From NCBI RefSeq assembly GCF_014596465.1, contig NZ_MECK01000621.1:1-64000 (forward strand): a DNA stretch of 64,000 nucleotides, given 5' to 3'. How positions within the stretch are numbered: position 1 is the first letter of the stretch; every line of letters begins with the position of its first letter. This DNA comes from Streptomyces sp. CBMA123 (GTDB lineage: Bacteria; Actinomycetota; Actinomycetes; Streptomycetales; Streptomycetaceae). This document shows positions 1-8,909 of this stretch, piece after piece. The notes beneath the pieces were generated by a model. It saw only the letters and a program-made list of their open reading frames with translations. It searched no databases and was not told where the DNA came from. The translations under genes and the position numbers were made by a program.

Positions 1-597
1 GTTCCGCCCGCGGCGCGGCTGGTGCTGTTCAACGGCGGCAGCCTCGGCGCGCAGCGGCTGACGGAGGCGGCGCTCGGCCTCGCCGAACGCTGGCGCGGCC
101 GGGCGGACGTCCGGCTGCTGATCAAGACCGGCCCGCAGGCCCTGGACGCCACCCGGCAGCGGCTGGCCGGGAGCGGCGGGGACGCCGTCGCCGAGGCGGT
201 GCCGTACCTGGACCGGATGGACCTCGCCTACGCCGCCGGCGACATCGTGGTCTGCCGGGCCGGGGCCGCGACCGTGGCCGAACTCGCCACGGTCCAGGTG
301 CCCGCCGTGCTGGTGCCCTATCCGCACGCGCCCGGCGACCACCAGTTCCATAACGCCAAGGTGCTCGCCGACGCGGGGGCGGCGCGGATCCTGCGCGACG
401 AGGACACCGACGCGGACTCCCTCGCCGCCGTGCTCGATCCGCTGCTGGCGGAGCCGTCCCTGCTGGCCGCCATGAGTGTCGCCGCCACCGCGGGGACCCA
501 CGCGCAGGCCGCCGACCTGCTGGCCGACCGGGTCCGGCGACTGGCCGGCCGGTCCCACGACCTGAACCCCACCCTCGAAACGGAGCTCGCAGAATGA
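1..597 (+). CDS. MurG-like family glycosyltransferase, C-terminal part (5' truncated by window edge)
   Basis: The reading frame is open from base 1, so the true start lies outside the window; about 198 residues of the C-terminal half are visible. The pattern GGSLGAQRL near the edge, then a donor-site segment with CRAGAATVAELA and the run VPYPHAPGDHQFHNAK, is typical of the GT28/MurG nucleotide-sugar-binding domain. Members transfer a sugar from a UDP- or dTDP-sugar to a lipid or small-molecule acceptor. The stop overlaps the next start (ATGA), so it is translationally coupled to the NDP-sugar dehydratase. A specialised glycosylation role is therefore more likely than peptidoglycan MurG itself, but that is inference, and a true MurG paralogue cannot be excluded from this fragment. 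Confidence 0.8.
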   Translation, partial: VPPAARLVLFNGGSLGAQRLTEAALGLAERWRGRADVRLLIKTGPQALDATRQRLAGSGGDAVAEAVPYLDRMDLAYAAGDIVVCRAGAATVAELATVQVPAVLVPYPHAPGDHQFHNAKVLADAGAARILRDEDTDADSLAAVLDPLLAEPSLLAAMSVAATAGTHAQAADLLADRVRRLAGRSHDLNPTLETELAE

Positions 598-1658
598 CCG
601 ACACCACTGCCGCCACTGCCACTGCCACCACCGCCACTGCCGCCAGCGGCACCGCCGCCACCAACACGGACGCCTGGGCCGACCGTACCGTCCTGGTCAC
701 CGGGGCGGAGGGCTTCATCGGCTCGACCCTGGTCGACCTGCTGGTCGCGCGCGGCGCCCGGGTCCGCGCCCTGGTCCACTACAAGCCGTACGCCGAACGC
801 GGTCACCTCGCCGGCCACCTCGGGAGCGACCGGGTCGAGATGCTCGCCGGCGACGTCCGCGACGCCGGCCGGGTCTCGGACGCCGTGGCGGGCTGCGACA
901 CGGTCTTCCACCTCGCGGCGCTGATCGGGATCCCCTACAGCTACGACTCCCCGGGCGCGTACGTGCACACCAACGTGGTCGGCACCCAGAACGTGCTGGA
1001 GGCGGCGCGGCGCCACGGCGTGCGCCGGGTCCTGCACACCTCGACCAGCGAGGTCTACGGCACCGCGCTCAGCGCGCCGATCGGGGAGGACCACCCGCTC
1101 CAGCCCCAGTCCCCGTACTCCGCCTCGAAGATCGGGGCGGACATGATGGCGCTGAGCTTCCACCATGCCTTCGAGCTGCCGGTCACCGTGGTGCGGCCGT
1201 TCAACACCTACGGGCCGCGCCAGTCCGCCCGCGCGGTGATCCCCGCGATCCTCGCCCAACTCCACTCCGGGGTCAGGGAACTGCGGATGGGCTCGCTCAC
1301 CCCGACCCGGGACTTCACCTACGTCACCGACACCGCGGCCGGCTTCCTGGCGCTGGCCGACTGCGACCGCGCGGTGGGCGAGGCGGTCAACCTGGGGACC
1401 GGTCAGGAGATCTCCATCGGCGACCTGGCGGGCGCGCTGATCGCCGCCTCCGGCCGTACGGACGTCGAGATCACGGTCGACCCGGCCCGGCTGCGCCCGG
1501 CCGGCAGCGAGGTGCACCGGCTGCTGTCCGACAACGCCCGGGCCCGGACGTGGTCGGGCTGGCAGCCGGAGGTGCCGCTGGAGGAGGGTCTGGCCAAGAC
1601 CTCGGCCTGGGTGGCCGAGCACCTCCACCTGTTCGACCCGAAGCGCTACGCGGTCTGA
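594..1658 (+). CDS. NAD-dependent NDP-sugar 4,6-dehydratase (LegB-like, extended SDR)
   Basis: A 354-residue extended short-chain dehydrogenase. The Rossmann motif TGAEGFIGS is at residues 36-44, STSEVYG near 150-156, and the catalytic Tyr-x-x-x-Lys as YSASK at 175-179. The segment VRPFNTYGPRQS and the C-terminal half fit the nucleotide-sugar epimerase/dehydratase family, most like LegB-type 4,6-dehydratases that convert an NDP-hexose to its 4-keto-6-deoxy form. The ATG overlaps the stop of the upstream glycosyltransferase. The first 28 residues are low-complexity Thr/Ala (about 600-660), encoded by near-repeated ACTGCC/ACC triplets and not part of the fold. The exact NDP-sugar is not known. 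Confidence 0.85.
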   Translation: MTDTTAATATATTATAASGTAATNTDAWADRTVLVTGAEGFIGSTLVDLLVARGARVRALVHYKPYAERGHLAGHLGSDRVEMLAGDVRDAGRVSDAVAGCDTVFHLAALIGIPYSYDSPGAYVHTNVVGTQNVLEAARRHGVRRVLHTSTSEVYGTALSAPIGEDHPLQPQSPYSASKIGADMMALSFHHAFELPVTVVRPFNTYGPRQSARAVIPAILAQLHSGVRELRMGSLTPTRDFTYVTDTAAGFLALADCDRAVGEAVNLGTGQEISIGDLAGALIAASGRTDVEITVDPARLRPAGSEVHRLLSDNARARTWSGWQPEVPLEEGLAKTSAWVAEHLHLFDPKRYAV

Positions 1659-1670
1659 GAGCGGTGTGCC

Positions 1671-1702
1671 GCGGGCCCGGGACGGCGAAGTCCCGGGCCC
1701 GC
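1671..1702. terminator. Bidirectional hairpin terminator
   Basis: A perfect 13-bp inverted repeat (GCGGGCCCGGGAC at 1671-1683, complement at 1690-1702) with a 6-nt loop, lying between the convergent dehydratase and collagenase genes. It could serve both. There is no clear U-tract, as is usual in high-GC actinomycetes. Confidence 0.75.
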
Positions 1703-1756
1703 GACGCGGGCGGCGCGCCCCCGCCGCGAGGGCGAGAGCGCGCCGCAACCGGCCTG

Positions 1757-4318
1757 TCAGTACTGGGTGCTGACGGTCACACCGCTGAAGTCGGTGTTGG
1801 CGTACAGGCTGATGTACCGGTAGCCGGCCGTGGGGTTGGTGACGGTGAGGGTCTGCGCGGTGCCGGGGCTGGTGGAGGAGGCGGTGAAGGCGGTGGGGGA
1901 GGCCCAGGTGTCGGCGTTGTAGTAGAGCGAGGCGTTGCCGGTGCCGCCGGAGCTGGCGACCTTGAGGGTGGTGGTGCCGGCCGGCAGGTAGACGTAGAAG
2001 TAGTCGAGGCCGCCGGCGGTGCGGGCCTGGTCGGGCCGGGAGCAGTTCTGGCCGAGCGCGTCGGTGCGCGGGTCGGTGCAGGTCGGCAGGGCGGTGCTGC
2101 CACCGGTGGTGACGGTGACCGAGGCTGGGGTGGCGGCGGTCTTGCCGGCGCTGTCGGTGACGGTCAGGGCCACGGTGTAGGTGCCGGGGGCGGCGTAGGT
2201 GTGGACCGGGTTGCGCTGGTCGGAGCTGCTGCCGTCACCGAAGGTCCAGTGCCAGGAGGTCAGCGAGGCCTGCGAGTTGGTCTCCACGGACTTGTCGGTG
2301 AGGGTGACGGTGGCGCCGTCGACGGACTGGCCGAAGAGCGCGGTGGGGCCGTCGGCGTAACAGGCACCGGCGGCACAGGCGTTCAGCCAGGTGTCGAAGT
2401 CGGCGTCGTAGGTGGTGCCGAGGCCGTTGTAGACCGCGTAGCCGCCCTGGTAGTCACCGGTGCGGAAGTGGCCGAGCATGTTCTGGACGTCGGCGGGGTG
2501 CTTCTCCAGCATGTAGCGGACGGCCAGGTAGCCCCACGGGTAGGTGCGCACCGTGTCCGAGTTGTCGTAGGTGTTCTGGAAGACGGTGCTCAGCTTGTAC
2601 CGGTGGGCGGCGGCCTCGGCCATCGCCTGGGTGTCGGTGGTGCCGCGGTAGCTGTAGGACTCGTACTCGGCGACGCCCTCGATCCACCAGATGTCGGGGA
2701 CGGAGATCTCGGTGCCGAAGTTGCCCTTCATGTCGTAGATGTTGTCGAGGTAGTGGGTGTACTCGTGGTTGAGGTTCCACACGTTGGCGGGGAAGCCGTC
2801 GTTCCATGACTTCTGGTACATCACCGACACGGGCTTGTTGTTGGGGTCGGTGACGTCCATGACGGTCTGGCCGCCGTTGTTGGTGGAGTTGTTGTAGATG
2901 GCCCAGGAGTAGGTCAGGTAGTCGGCCTGGTTCTTGAAGACGGCGAGGGTGATGGTCTTGCCGTACTGGCCGGGGATCGCTCCGTTGTCCTTGACCATGG
3001 TGTGGAAGAAGCCGTCCTCGCCGCGCAGGCTGGCGCAGACGGTGGCCAGGTCGGCGGCGGACAGGGCCTCGCCGCGGATGGTGCGGTTGTCGCACTCCAG
3101 GGTGTTGGGCAGTACGGCGGCGGTGAGCTTGCCGGGCAGGTCGCAGGTGCCGTAGGTGGTGCACTGCGCGCCGTCGTAGCGGTTGGCGTTGTACGCGGTG
3201 TACACGTACAGCGGGCCGGTGCTGCCGGTGACCGGGGTGCCGTCGAGGAGCTGCTTGACCAGCGGCCGGGCGAGGGCCGCGACGGAGCCGCCGTCGCCGG
3301 CGGTGCGGGCGAGGTCGTTGCCGGCGTTGACGTCGAGGAACTGGTTGGCGGTGCCGAGCAGGTCCTTGTGCTTCTGGGCGAAGTTCGCCAGGGCGGTGAT
3401 CACGCCCGGGTCGGCGCCGATCGCGCTGACGTAGTCCGGGTTCCAGTTGGCCCGCCACAGCGGCGCGTACAGCACGGCGTTGACGGCCTTCACCATCTTG
3501 GGGAAGGCGTTGTAGCCGTTGTCGTAGCCGTTCAGGACCTGCTGGTAGACGGTCAGGTACTGGCTCTGGATGTTGGCGCTGTCGGTGAGCACCAGCACCT
3601 CGTTGAGCACGGTGCCGTTGGCGTCGCTGACGTCCTTCCAGTGCGAGCCCGCGAAGAAGGCGTCCAGGCCGGCCTTGACGGCGCCGGTGAGCGAGGCGTC
3701 GTAGGGGCCGACGGTGCTCGCGTTGTTGGACTGGACGTAGTAGCCGGCCCGCAGGAAGAGCACGAGCTGCAGCAGGTTCGCGGAGTTGTCGCCGGTGTAG
3801 TTCGCGGCCTGGGCCTTGAAGGCGTTGGCGACGGTGAGCATCTGCGACTGCTGGAAGACGTTGCGCGCGTCGGTGCCGGTGACGTTGAACAGCGTGCTGA
3901 CGCAGTCCGTGGTCGAGCCCTGGACGAAGGAGACCAGGTCGGCGCCGCTGCGGGAGCCGAAGTCGGCGGGCGTGCAGCCGGCCGCGACCGGCGCGGCCTG
4001 GGCGGTCAGGGCGTGCTTGGCCGCCGCCGGGGTGGTCGGGTGCTGGGTGGTCTGGACGGCCGTGCCGGCGGGCTGGAGCGCCTGGCCGAGCTGCTCGGAC
4101 GGGAGCGGTGCGGCGGTGCGGCCCAGCTCCTCGGAGGCGGGGGCGGCGACCTCGGCGCCGAACGGCTTCGGCGCGGCCGGGGCGTGGGCCGTGGGGGCCT
4201 GCGCCGTGGGGGCGGCGACGGTCGCGGTGGAGGCGGCGAGGGCGGGGGTGGGGAGCAGGGTGGCGGGGCCGGCGAGGGCGGCGGCCACCAGGAGCGGAAG
4301 GGATTGGCGCAGGCGCAC
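1757..4318 (-). CDS. Secreted M9-family collagenase with PKD and PPC domains
   Basis: A zinc metallopeptidase predicted to degrade collagen or gelatin outside the cell. I chose the GTG at 4318, preceded by AGGA about 8 nt upstream. It gives a clean N-terminal signal (Arg-rich start, LPLLVAAALAGPATLL, then ALAA). An upstream in-frame start at 4399 would add 27 polar residues before the signal and is less likely. The order is a long M9 N-terminal activator-like region, the catalytic motif HEYTH near residue 517 with a downstream WWIEGVAEYES glutamate, a PKD domain (WTFGDGSS...), and a C-terminal PPC-type domain (YFYVYLPAGTTTL...). The second collagenase at 25375-27930 has the same architecture. 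Just upstream lie GTCAC repeats. Confidence 0.92.
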   Translation of the reverse strand: MRLRQSLPLLVAAALAGPATLLPTPALAASTATVAAPTAQAPTAHAPAAPKPFGAEVAAPASEELGRTAAPLPSEQLGQALQPAGTAVQTTQHPTTPAAAKHALTAQAAPVAAGCTPADFGSRSGADLVSFVQGSTTDCVSTLFNVTGTDARNVFQQSQMLTVANAFKAQAANYTGDNSANLLQLVLFLRAGYYVQSNNASTVGPYDASLTGAVKAGLDAFFAGSHWKDVSDANGTVLNEVLVLTDSANIQSQYLTVYQQVLNGYDNGYNAFPKMVKAVNAVLYAPLWRANWNPDYVSAIGADPGVITALANFAQKHKDLLGTANQFLDVNAGNDLARTAGDGGSVAALARPLVKQLLDGTPVTGSTGPLYVYTAYNANRYDGAQCTTYGTCDLPGKLTAAVLPNTLECDNRTIRGEALSAADLATVCASLRGEDGFFHTMVKDNGAIPGQYGKTITLAVFKNQADYLTYSWAIYNNSTNNGGQTVMDVTDPNNKPVSVMYQKSWNDGFPANVWNLNHEYTHYLDNIYDMKGNFGTEISVPDIWWIEGVAEYESYSYRGTTDTQAMAEAAAHRYKLSTVFQNTYDNSDTVRTYPWGYLAVRYMLEKHPADVQNMLGHFRTGDYQGGYAVYNGLGTTYDADFDTWLNACAAGACYADGPTALFGQSVDGATVTLTDKSVETNSQASLTSWHWTFGDGSSSDQRNPVHTYAAPGTYTVALTVTDSAGKTAATPASVTVTTGGSTALPTCTDPRTDALGQNCSRPDQARTAGGLDYFYVYLPAGTTTLKVASSGGTGNASLYYNADTWASPTAFTASSTSPGTAQTLTVTNPTAGYRYISLYANTDFSGVTVSTQY

Positions 4319-4420
4319 TGCGGTGTCCTTGTCCTGAGGTGGGGGAGGTGACGCGGCGTCAGCCACGAGGCGGAGGGGGAGCTGACGTGTGTCTGTCACC
4401 GGAATCAGGGTCAGAACAAT

Positions 4421-4439
4421 GTCACAGGTTATATGTCAC
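4421..4439. promoter_or_regulatory. GTCAC direct repeats upstream of collagenase 1, partly shared with collagenase 2
   Basis: GTCAC occurs at 4421-4425 and 4435-4439, the second within GTTATATGTCAC (4428-4439). That 12-mer differs at one base from GTGATATGTCAC at 25264-25275 upstream of the second collagenase. Both sit roughly 100-120 bp upstream of their start codons. A common regulator of the two genes is plausible; its identity is unknown. Confidence 0.4.
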
Positions 4440-4693
4440 GGCAAGAGTGTGCGCGGCGCCGGTTCCGCCCGCTCGCCAAGGCCCGGGACCAGGCAAGGGC
4501 CGCGTCACCGATGAACGGTGACCCTGGCGGCCCCGTCCCGCGGATCGGCTCCGTGCATCAGCTGTGGATCGGCGCCTGCGAAGGTCCTCCTGCCGGCCCG
4601 ACCGGACCGACGGAACGCGAGGAGGGACCGTCACCATGGACGCGCAGCCGCCGTGGTTCCTCGGCGGCCTCGGCCGGTGGTGCGGCTGCGCTG

Positions 4694-4745
4694 CCCCCAT
4701 GCGTCGGAGGCCGCCGACGGGTCGGTTCCTTCCGACGCATGGGGG
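4694..4745 (-). terminator. Long perfect hairpin at the end of the cluster's left operon
   Basis: CCCCCATGCGTCGGA at 4694-4708 is perfectly complementary to 4731-4745 (15 bp, plus one G-T and one G-C pair inside), with about a 20-nt loop. It begins 7 nt after the TAG of the ATP-grasp gene, so it is a likely transcription terminator for the whole 11048-4753 unit. Confidence 0.8.
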
Positions 4746-4752
4746 ATCGGTG

Positions 4753-6105
4753 CTACGCCTCGGGGGCCGCGTAGGTGCGGAAGGTGGAGGCGGTGCCCGG
4801 CCAGTTGGCCTGCTGCCAGCCGCGCAGTTCCGGGTAGGTCGCGTGGGCGGGCACGACCACGAGGCGCTCGTCGAACCACCGGGTGAGGAACTCGCGTCGG
4901 CTGCCCACCTCTTCGCGGGTGCGCCCGCTCAGCATGACCTGCCCGACGCCCTGGGTGGTGTCCTCCACCGCGTCCCCCGTCCGGAAGCCGTACGGGAGGT
5001 CGAGCCGGACGTGCTCGACCCCGGGCAGGGCGCGGATCTCATCGGGGGAGGGGTAACCGACCAGGATCCCGGGCCGGTTGGCGAGGAAGAGGGTGCTGAC
5101 GCTCTCCGGGCGGACGGACGGCTTGAGGTCGGGGTCGATCCCCTCCGCGCAGCGGATGGCGGCTTCGCCCAGGTCCACGCCGAACTTGAACTCCACCGAC
5201 TCCGAGATCAGCCCGCCGCCGGTCCGGGCGCCGCACTCGCCGAACAGCAGCCGGCCGGTGTCCGGCTGGTGGAAGAGCTCCATGTGGAACACGCCCTGCC
5301 GGAGGCCGAGGGCCCGCAGCGCCGCTGCCACGACCGGCCTCGCGAGGGCGAAGGCGGGTGCGTCCTCGGTCGGGTCGAAGCGTTCCAGCTGGAGCACCCG
5401 GTTGGCGTCGACGGCGGTCAGGCACGGCTCCAGATAGGTGCCCACGCTGAGGAAGCGGAGCTCCCCGTCGAAGACCACGCCGTCGGCCATCCACTCCTCG
5501 CCCGGCGTGAACTCCTCCAGGACGAAGGTGCGTTGCGGTACGCCGCGGCGCCGGTACTCCGCGCAGGTCGCGATCAGGTCGCCGCGCCCCCGGACGACCG
5601 AGGTGTTCCGGGTGCCCGCCCCGGCGATGGGCTTGAGCACGGCCTGGTCGAACTCGGGGACGGCGGAAGGGTCCAGGTGGTGGATGTCCTCGATGACCCA
5701 GGAGCCGCCGACGTCCAGGCCGGCCGCCGCGACGAGCTGCTTCTGCAGCCACTTGTCCCGGAAGTTCGGGGCGGTGTCCGCGTCCACGGCCGTCGGAAGG
5801 CCGAGGATCCGGGCGAGCGCCGCGGCCGTGACCAGCGCCTCCTCGTCCGAGGTCTGGAGGAACCGGAACGGGTGGTCGGCGGCTCCGGTGCGGCGCAGGG
5901 CGAGGAGGATGCTCTCGATGCTCGTCGGATCCTCGGCGAACACCCCCACGGCCCCGTCGGGGAGCGTCAGGTAGCCCCAGTCGTTCAGGTGCGGGCCGTG
6001 TACCACGTACGGGGTGATTCCGTTCCGGAGGCAGGCGCGCATCGCGTACGCGTCGGTGCCGATGAGCAGGGCCGAGGGCCGGTCCTGGGGCTGGTCCTGG
6101 GGCAA
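4753..6105 (-). CDS. ATP-grasp ligase A (carboxylate-amine ligase type)
   Basis: A 450-residue ATP-grasp enzyme expected to activate a carboxylate as acyl phosphate and join it to an amine. The start is TTG, with AAGGAG five bases upstream. Visible ATP-grasp landmarks are the DKWLQKQL segment, VLKPIAGAGTRNTS (ATP-binding loop), LEEFTPGEEW, and the metal-binding stretch FHMELFHQP...LLFGECGARTGGG. It is clearly paralogous to the ligase at 13473-14807, with long blocks almost identical (for example RTFVLEEF, DGVVFDGELRFLSV, FHMELFHQPDTGRL). It is the last gene of the minus-strand operon that begins with the dCTP-deaminase-like pair, 76 nt after the methyltransferase. Substrates unknown. Confidence 0.85.
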   Translation of the reverse strand: MPQDQPQDRPSALLIGTDAYAMRACLRNGITPYVVHGPHLNDWGYLTLPDGAVGVFAEDPTSIESILLALRRTGAADHPFRFLQTSDEEALVTAAALARILGLPTAVDADTAPNFRDKWLQKQLVAAAGLDVGGSWVIEDIHHLDPSAVPEFDQAVLKPIAGAGTRNTSVVRGRGDLIATCAEYRRRGVPQRTFVLEEFTPGEEWMADGVVFDGELRFLSVGTYLEPCLTAVDANRVLQLERFDPTEDAPAFALARPVVAAALRALGLRQGVFHMELFHQPDTGRLLFGECGARTGGGLISESVEFKFGVDLGEAAIRCAEGIDPDLKPSVRPESVSTLFLANRPGILVGYPSPDEIRALPGVEHVRLDLPYGFRTGDAVEDTTQGVGQVMLSGRTREEVGSRREFLTRWFDERLVVVPAHATYPELRGWQQANWPGTASTFRTYAAPEA

Positions 6106-6181
6106 GACTTCTCCTTCGTGAGGGGGGAACCGGGAGGCGGGAGTTCGAAGACGGGCCTGCGAACGGGCCTGAGGACGGGCT

Positions 6182-6937
6182 CTAGAGGTCCGCGACCCGC
6201 CACACCCCGATCGACTTGTCGGCGAACCGGTGCTCGACCCGGGTGCCGTTCTCCTCGGTCAGGTAGACCTCGGTGCACCTCTCGTCGATCACCCGGAACG
6301 GCTCGGGCAGCAGGAAGGGCGCCCGCCGGAGGTTGAGCGGGCGCCAGCCGCCCGCCTCGGTGGCGGCCTCGTTCTCGGCCCGCCCGGTGAAGGTGGTCGT
6401 CGCGAGGTAGGTCGAGCCGCTGCGGCGGACGTTCTCCAGTACGCGGTGGACGTCGTCGTCGCCGAGGTGCACCAGGCAGTCGCGGGAGAACACCAGGTCG
6501 ACCCGGGGCAGCCGGTCGCGGGTGAGGTCGACGACCCGGAACTCGCGGTCGGCGCGGGCGAAGAGCGCCCGGTTGCGCTCGATCACGGCGGGGACGATGT
6601 CCGCGCCGATGTAGCGGTCGACGCCCAGGTCGACCCTGGACATCCAGAAGAAGTCGCCGCACGGCGCGTCGAGCAGGCTCCGGACTCCGAGGTCGGCGAG
6701 CAGGGACGGCAGTTCGGCCCGCAGCGCGGCGGTCTGGGCCAGGTTCGACCCCAGGCCGGAGCGGGACTCACCGTCCTCCTCGCCCTCGTCCCCGGAGACG
6801 CTGTCCTCGGTGAGGGTCCAGGCCCCGCTGGAGTAGATCCGGGCGAAGGTCTCCTGGAGCGAGTCGCGCGGCGGCCCGGCGGATGCCGGGGTCGCCGTGG
6901 AACCGGGGCCGCTCTGCTCCTCGATGGTGTCGGTCAT
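6182..6937 (-). CDS. Class I SAM-dependent methyltransferase
   Basis: A 251-residue protein with SAM-binding motif I as LLDAPCGDFFW, the acidic loop YIGADIVPAVIERN and motif IV-like LVFSRDCLVHLGDDD. This is a Rossmann-fold methyltransferase acting on a small molecule or a sugar. The ATG at 6937 has a GAGGAGG ribosome-binding site and overlaps the stop of the upstream MFS gene (ATGA). The first 40 residues are disordered and acidic (EDSVSGDEGEEDGES follows later). Its place in the cluster operon suggests it decorates the product. The acceptor atom cannot be told from sequence. Confidence 0.8.
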   Translation of the reverse strand: MTDTIEEQSGPGSTATPASAGPPRDSLQETFARIYSSGAWTLTEDSVSGDEGEEDGESRSGLGSNLAQTAALRAELPSLLADLGVRSLLDAPCGDFFWMSRVDLGVDRYIGADIVPAVIERNRALFARADREFRVVDLTRDRLPRVDLVFSRDCLVHLGDDDVHRVLENVRRSGSTYLATTTFTGRAENEAATEAGGWRPLNLRRAPFLLPEPFRVIDERCTEVYLTEENGTRVEHRFADKSIGVWRVADL

Positions 6938-8385
6938 CGTTCCTCCTCGGTTGTTCGGATGGATCCCGGTACTGCTGCCGGGGCTGGTTCAGGACGGTCC
7001 GGTCCCGCCGTGGCCGTCGGCTCGTACGGCAGGGTGCGGACGCCCGGGACGGTGAGGACGACGGCCGCGGTCGCGGCGACCAGGCAGGCCGCGCCCAGGA
7101 GGACGGTGCCGGTGCCTACGCGGTCCGCGATCGGGGCGGCGACCGCCAGGCCGAGCGGGAGGAAGACGAAGGACCCGAAGGCGTCGTAGGACATCACCCG
7201 GGACATCGACTCCGCCGGCACGTGCTTCTGGAGCGCGGTGAGGAAGGTGACGTCGTTGAGGCTCATGCACAGGCCGGTGACCGCCATCGCCCCGGCGGTG
7301 ACGGCGACCGGCGCGGTGCAGGCGAGGCTGATCAGGGAGGGCACGATTCCCAGGGTGCAGAGCACCGCCGTCTGCAACGGCCGCCGGGGCCGCAGGCGGA
7401 TGGCCAGCAGGCTGCCCGCGACGAATCCCACCGCCTGGGCGGTGAGGACGGCGGCCCAGGCGGACGCGCCGCCGAGGTGCTCGTCGGCCTCGACCGGCCC
7501 CAGGACGACGAAGCCGCCGCCGATGCACACGTTCACCAGGGCGAGCTGCGCCACCGCCGTCCAGAGCCAGGTCCGGCTGCTGAACTCGCGCCACCCGTGT
7601 TTGAGTTGGGAGAAGATGCCTTCCTCGGCGGGCGAGGTCCGGTCCGCCGCGCCGGTCGGCCGGACACCGGCCAGCAGGGCCGCGGACAGCAGGAAGGTCG
7701 CCGCGTCCACCACCAGGGCCCAGCCGGCGCCGAACAGGGCGACCAGCACACCGGCGAGCGCCGCGCCGCCGATGCTGCCGGCGTTCATCGACAGCTGGAC
7801 CAGCGCGTTGGCCGACTGGATCCGCTCGGCGGGCACCAGTTGCACCGTGACGCTCCGGGAGGCCGGGGTGAACAGCGCGGTGGCGGCGCCGCCGACCATC
7901 GACAGGGCGACCAGGCCGGCCACCGAGTCGGTCCCGGTCAGCACCAGGACCGCGATCGCGCCCTGGGCCGCGCCCGCGACCAGGTCCGCCCAGACCATCA
8001 CCCGGTGCCGCGGCAGCCGGTCGGCCAGCACTCCGCCGTAGAGCAGGAACGCGACCTGGGCGGCGAGCCGCGCGGCGGTGACGATCCCGAGGGTCGTGCC
8101 CGAGCCGTCCGGCATGCCGAGGACGGCGAAGGCCAGCCCGACCGGCGCGATCGCGTCCCCCAGCAGGGAGACGGAGCGGGCGGAGAACAGCAGGAGGAAC
8201 GAGCGCTCCCGGAGGATGGAGAGATCGGTGTGCAAAGGGTGCCTTTCGCTTTTCCCTCGGCGGTATCGGGGAACCGCCATGCCCGGTTCCGTCAGGCCTG
8301 GTTCGCTCGCGCCCGGTTCCGTCAGGCCTGGTTCGCTCGCGCCCGGTTCTGTCACGCCCGGTTCGGTCGCGCCTGGTGCCGTCAC
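6934..8385 (-). CDS. MFS transporter with repeat-encoded N-terminal extension
   Basis: A major-facilitator exporter of the multidrug-efflux type (MFS_3-like), probably exporting the cluster product. The GTG at 8385 overlaps the stop of the HIT gene (GTGA), which supports this start. An alternative ATG at 8280 would remove the odd extension. Residues 1-35 are repeats of T/S-E-P-G-x encoded by 30-bp tandem DNA repeats. The transmembrane body follows from SFLLLFSARSVSLLG onward, with about 10-12 hydrophobic segments. It has the loop GVLADRLPRHRVM, typical of motif A of the family, after TM2. The stop overlaps the methyltransferase start. Confidence 0.85.
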   Translation of the reverse strand: MTAPGATEPGVTEPGASEPGLTEPGASEPGLTEPGMAVPRYRRGKSERHPLHTDLSILRERSFLLLFSARSVSLLGDAIAPVGLAFAVLGMPDGSGTTLGIVTAARLAAQVAFLLYGGVLADRLPRHRVMVWADLVAGAAQGAIAVLVLTGTDSVAGLVALSMVGGAATALFTPASRSVTVQLVPAERIQSANALVQLSMNAGSIGGAALAGVLVALFGAGWALVVDAATFLLSAALLAGVRPTGAADRTSPAEEGIFSQLKHGWREFSSRTWLWTAVAQLALVNVCIGGGFVVLGPVEADEHLGGASAWAAVLTAQAVGFVAGSLLAIRLRPRRPLQTAVLCTLGIVPSLISLACTAPVAVTAGAMAVTGLCMSLNDVTFLTALQKHVPAESMSRVMSYDAFGSFVFLPLGLAVAAPIADRVGTGTVLLGAACLVAATAAVVLTVPGVRTLPYEPTATAGPDRPEPAPAAVPGSIRTTEEER

Positions 8386-8395
8386 GCCCGGTGCC
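8281..8395. repeat. 30-bp tandem repeat, about 3.8 copies
   Basis: Two identical 30-bp copies (8281-8310 and 8311-8340), a diverged copy (8341-8370) and a partial copy (8371-8395). Each 30-mer is itself two related 15-mers. On the minus strand they encode the T/S-E-P-G-x repeats at the N-terminus of the MFS transporter. Confidence 0.9.
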
Positions 8396-8909
8396 GGCCC
8401 GGCTGGCCGCCGGGCGGCAGGGACAGGCGGTCGCGGGTCGCCGAGAGCCGCTCCAGCGGCACCGGGGCGGCCTTCCAGGGGCGGTGCAGGTGGTCGCCGG
8501 CCGTCCGCGGCACCAGGTGGACGTGCAGGTGGAACACGTCCTGCCAGCCCGCCTCCCGGTTCGCCTGGAACAGCGTCAGGCCGTCCGGTGCGAGGACGTC
8601 GCGGATGCGTGCGGCCATCCGGTGCACGGTGGCCATCACCGCGGCGGCGTCCTCCGCGGTGATCTCCCAGAGGTCGGCGGCATGGCGTTTGGGGATCACC
8701 AGGGTGTGCCCGTCCATGACCGCGGTGATGTCGAGGAAGGCGATGGTCAGCTCGTCCTCGTGGACGACGGCGGCGGGCTGGCGCCGCTGGACGATGGCGC
8801 AGAAGACGCAGTCCGCGGGCCGTGGGTGGTCATCCGGGGTGGGCTGCGTGCGGTCCGCCATGGCGGGCTCCCAGCGGATCGGGGGGCCGGCGGTCGGTGC
8901 GGGCGTCAT
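8382..8909 (-). CDS. HIT family protein (histidine-triad nucleotide-binding)
   Basis: A 175-residue histidine-triad protein. The core CVFCAIVQRRQPAAVV, then GHTLVIPKRH, and the active-site triad HLHVHLVP (His127, His129, His131) are all present. HIT proteins hydrolyse or transfer nucleoside monophosphates from phosphoramidates, acyl-AMPs or dinucleotides. The ATG at 8909 overlaps the glycosyltransferase stop, and its own stop overlaps the MFS start, so it is translationally coupled on both sides. In this operon it may process a nucleotidyl intermediate or clear acyl-adenylate by-products. That role is inference. Confidence 0.88.
   Translation of the reverse strand: MTPAPTAGPPIRWEPAMADRTQPTPDDHPRPADCVFCAIVQRRQPAAVVHEDELTIAFLDITAVMDGHTLVIPKRHAADLWEITAEDAAAVMATVHRMAARIRDVLAPDGLTLFQANREAGWQDVFHLHVHLVPRTAGDHLHRPWKAAPVPLERLSATRDRLSLPPGGQPGRHRA

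Larger units (their letters stand above)
4319..4752. other. Intergenic region, 434 bp
   Basis: Holds the promoter side of collagenase 1 (near 4319-4440, see the GTCAC repeats), about 250 bp in which I see no convincing gene, and the hairpin at 4694-4745 that ends the minus-strand operon to the right. Confidence 0.6.

Noticed and set aside
4319..4399. Upstream start for collagenase 1 at 4399
   Set aside because: It would put 27 polar residues before a good signal peptide, while the GTG at 4318 has its own ribosome-binding site.
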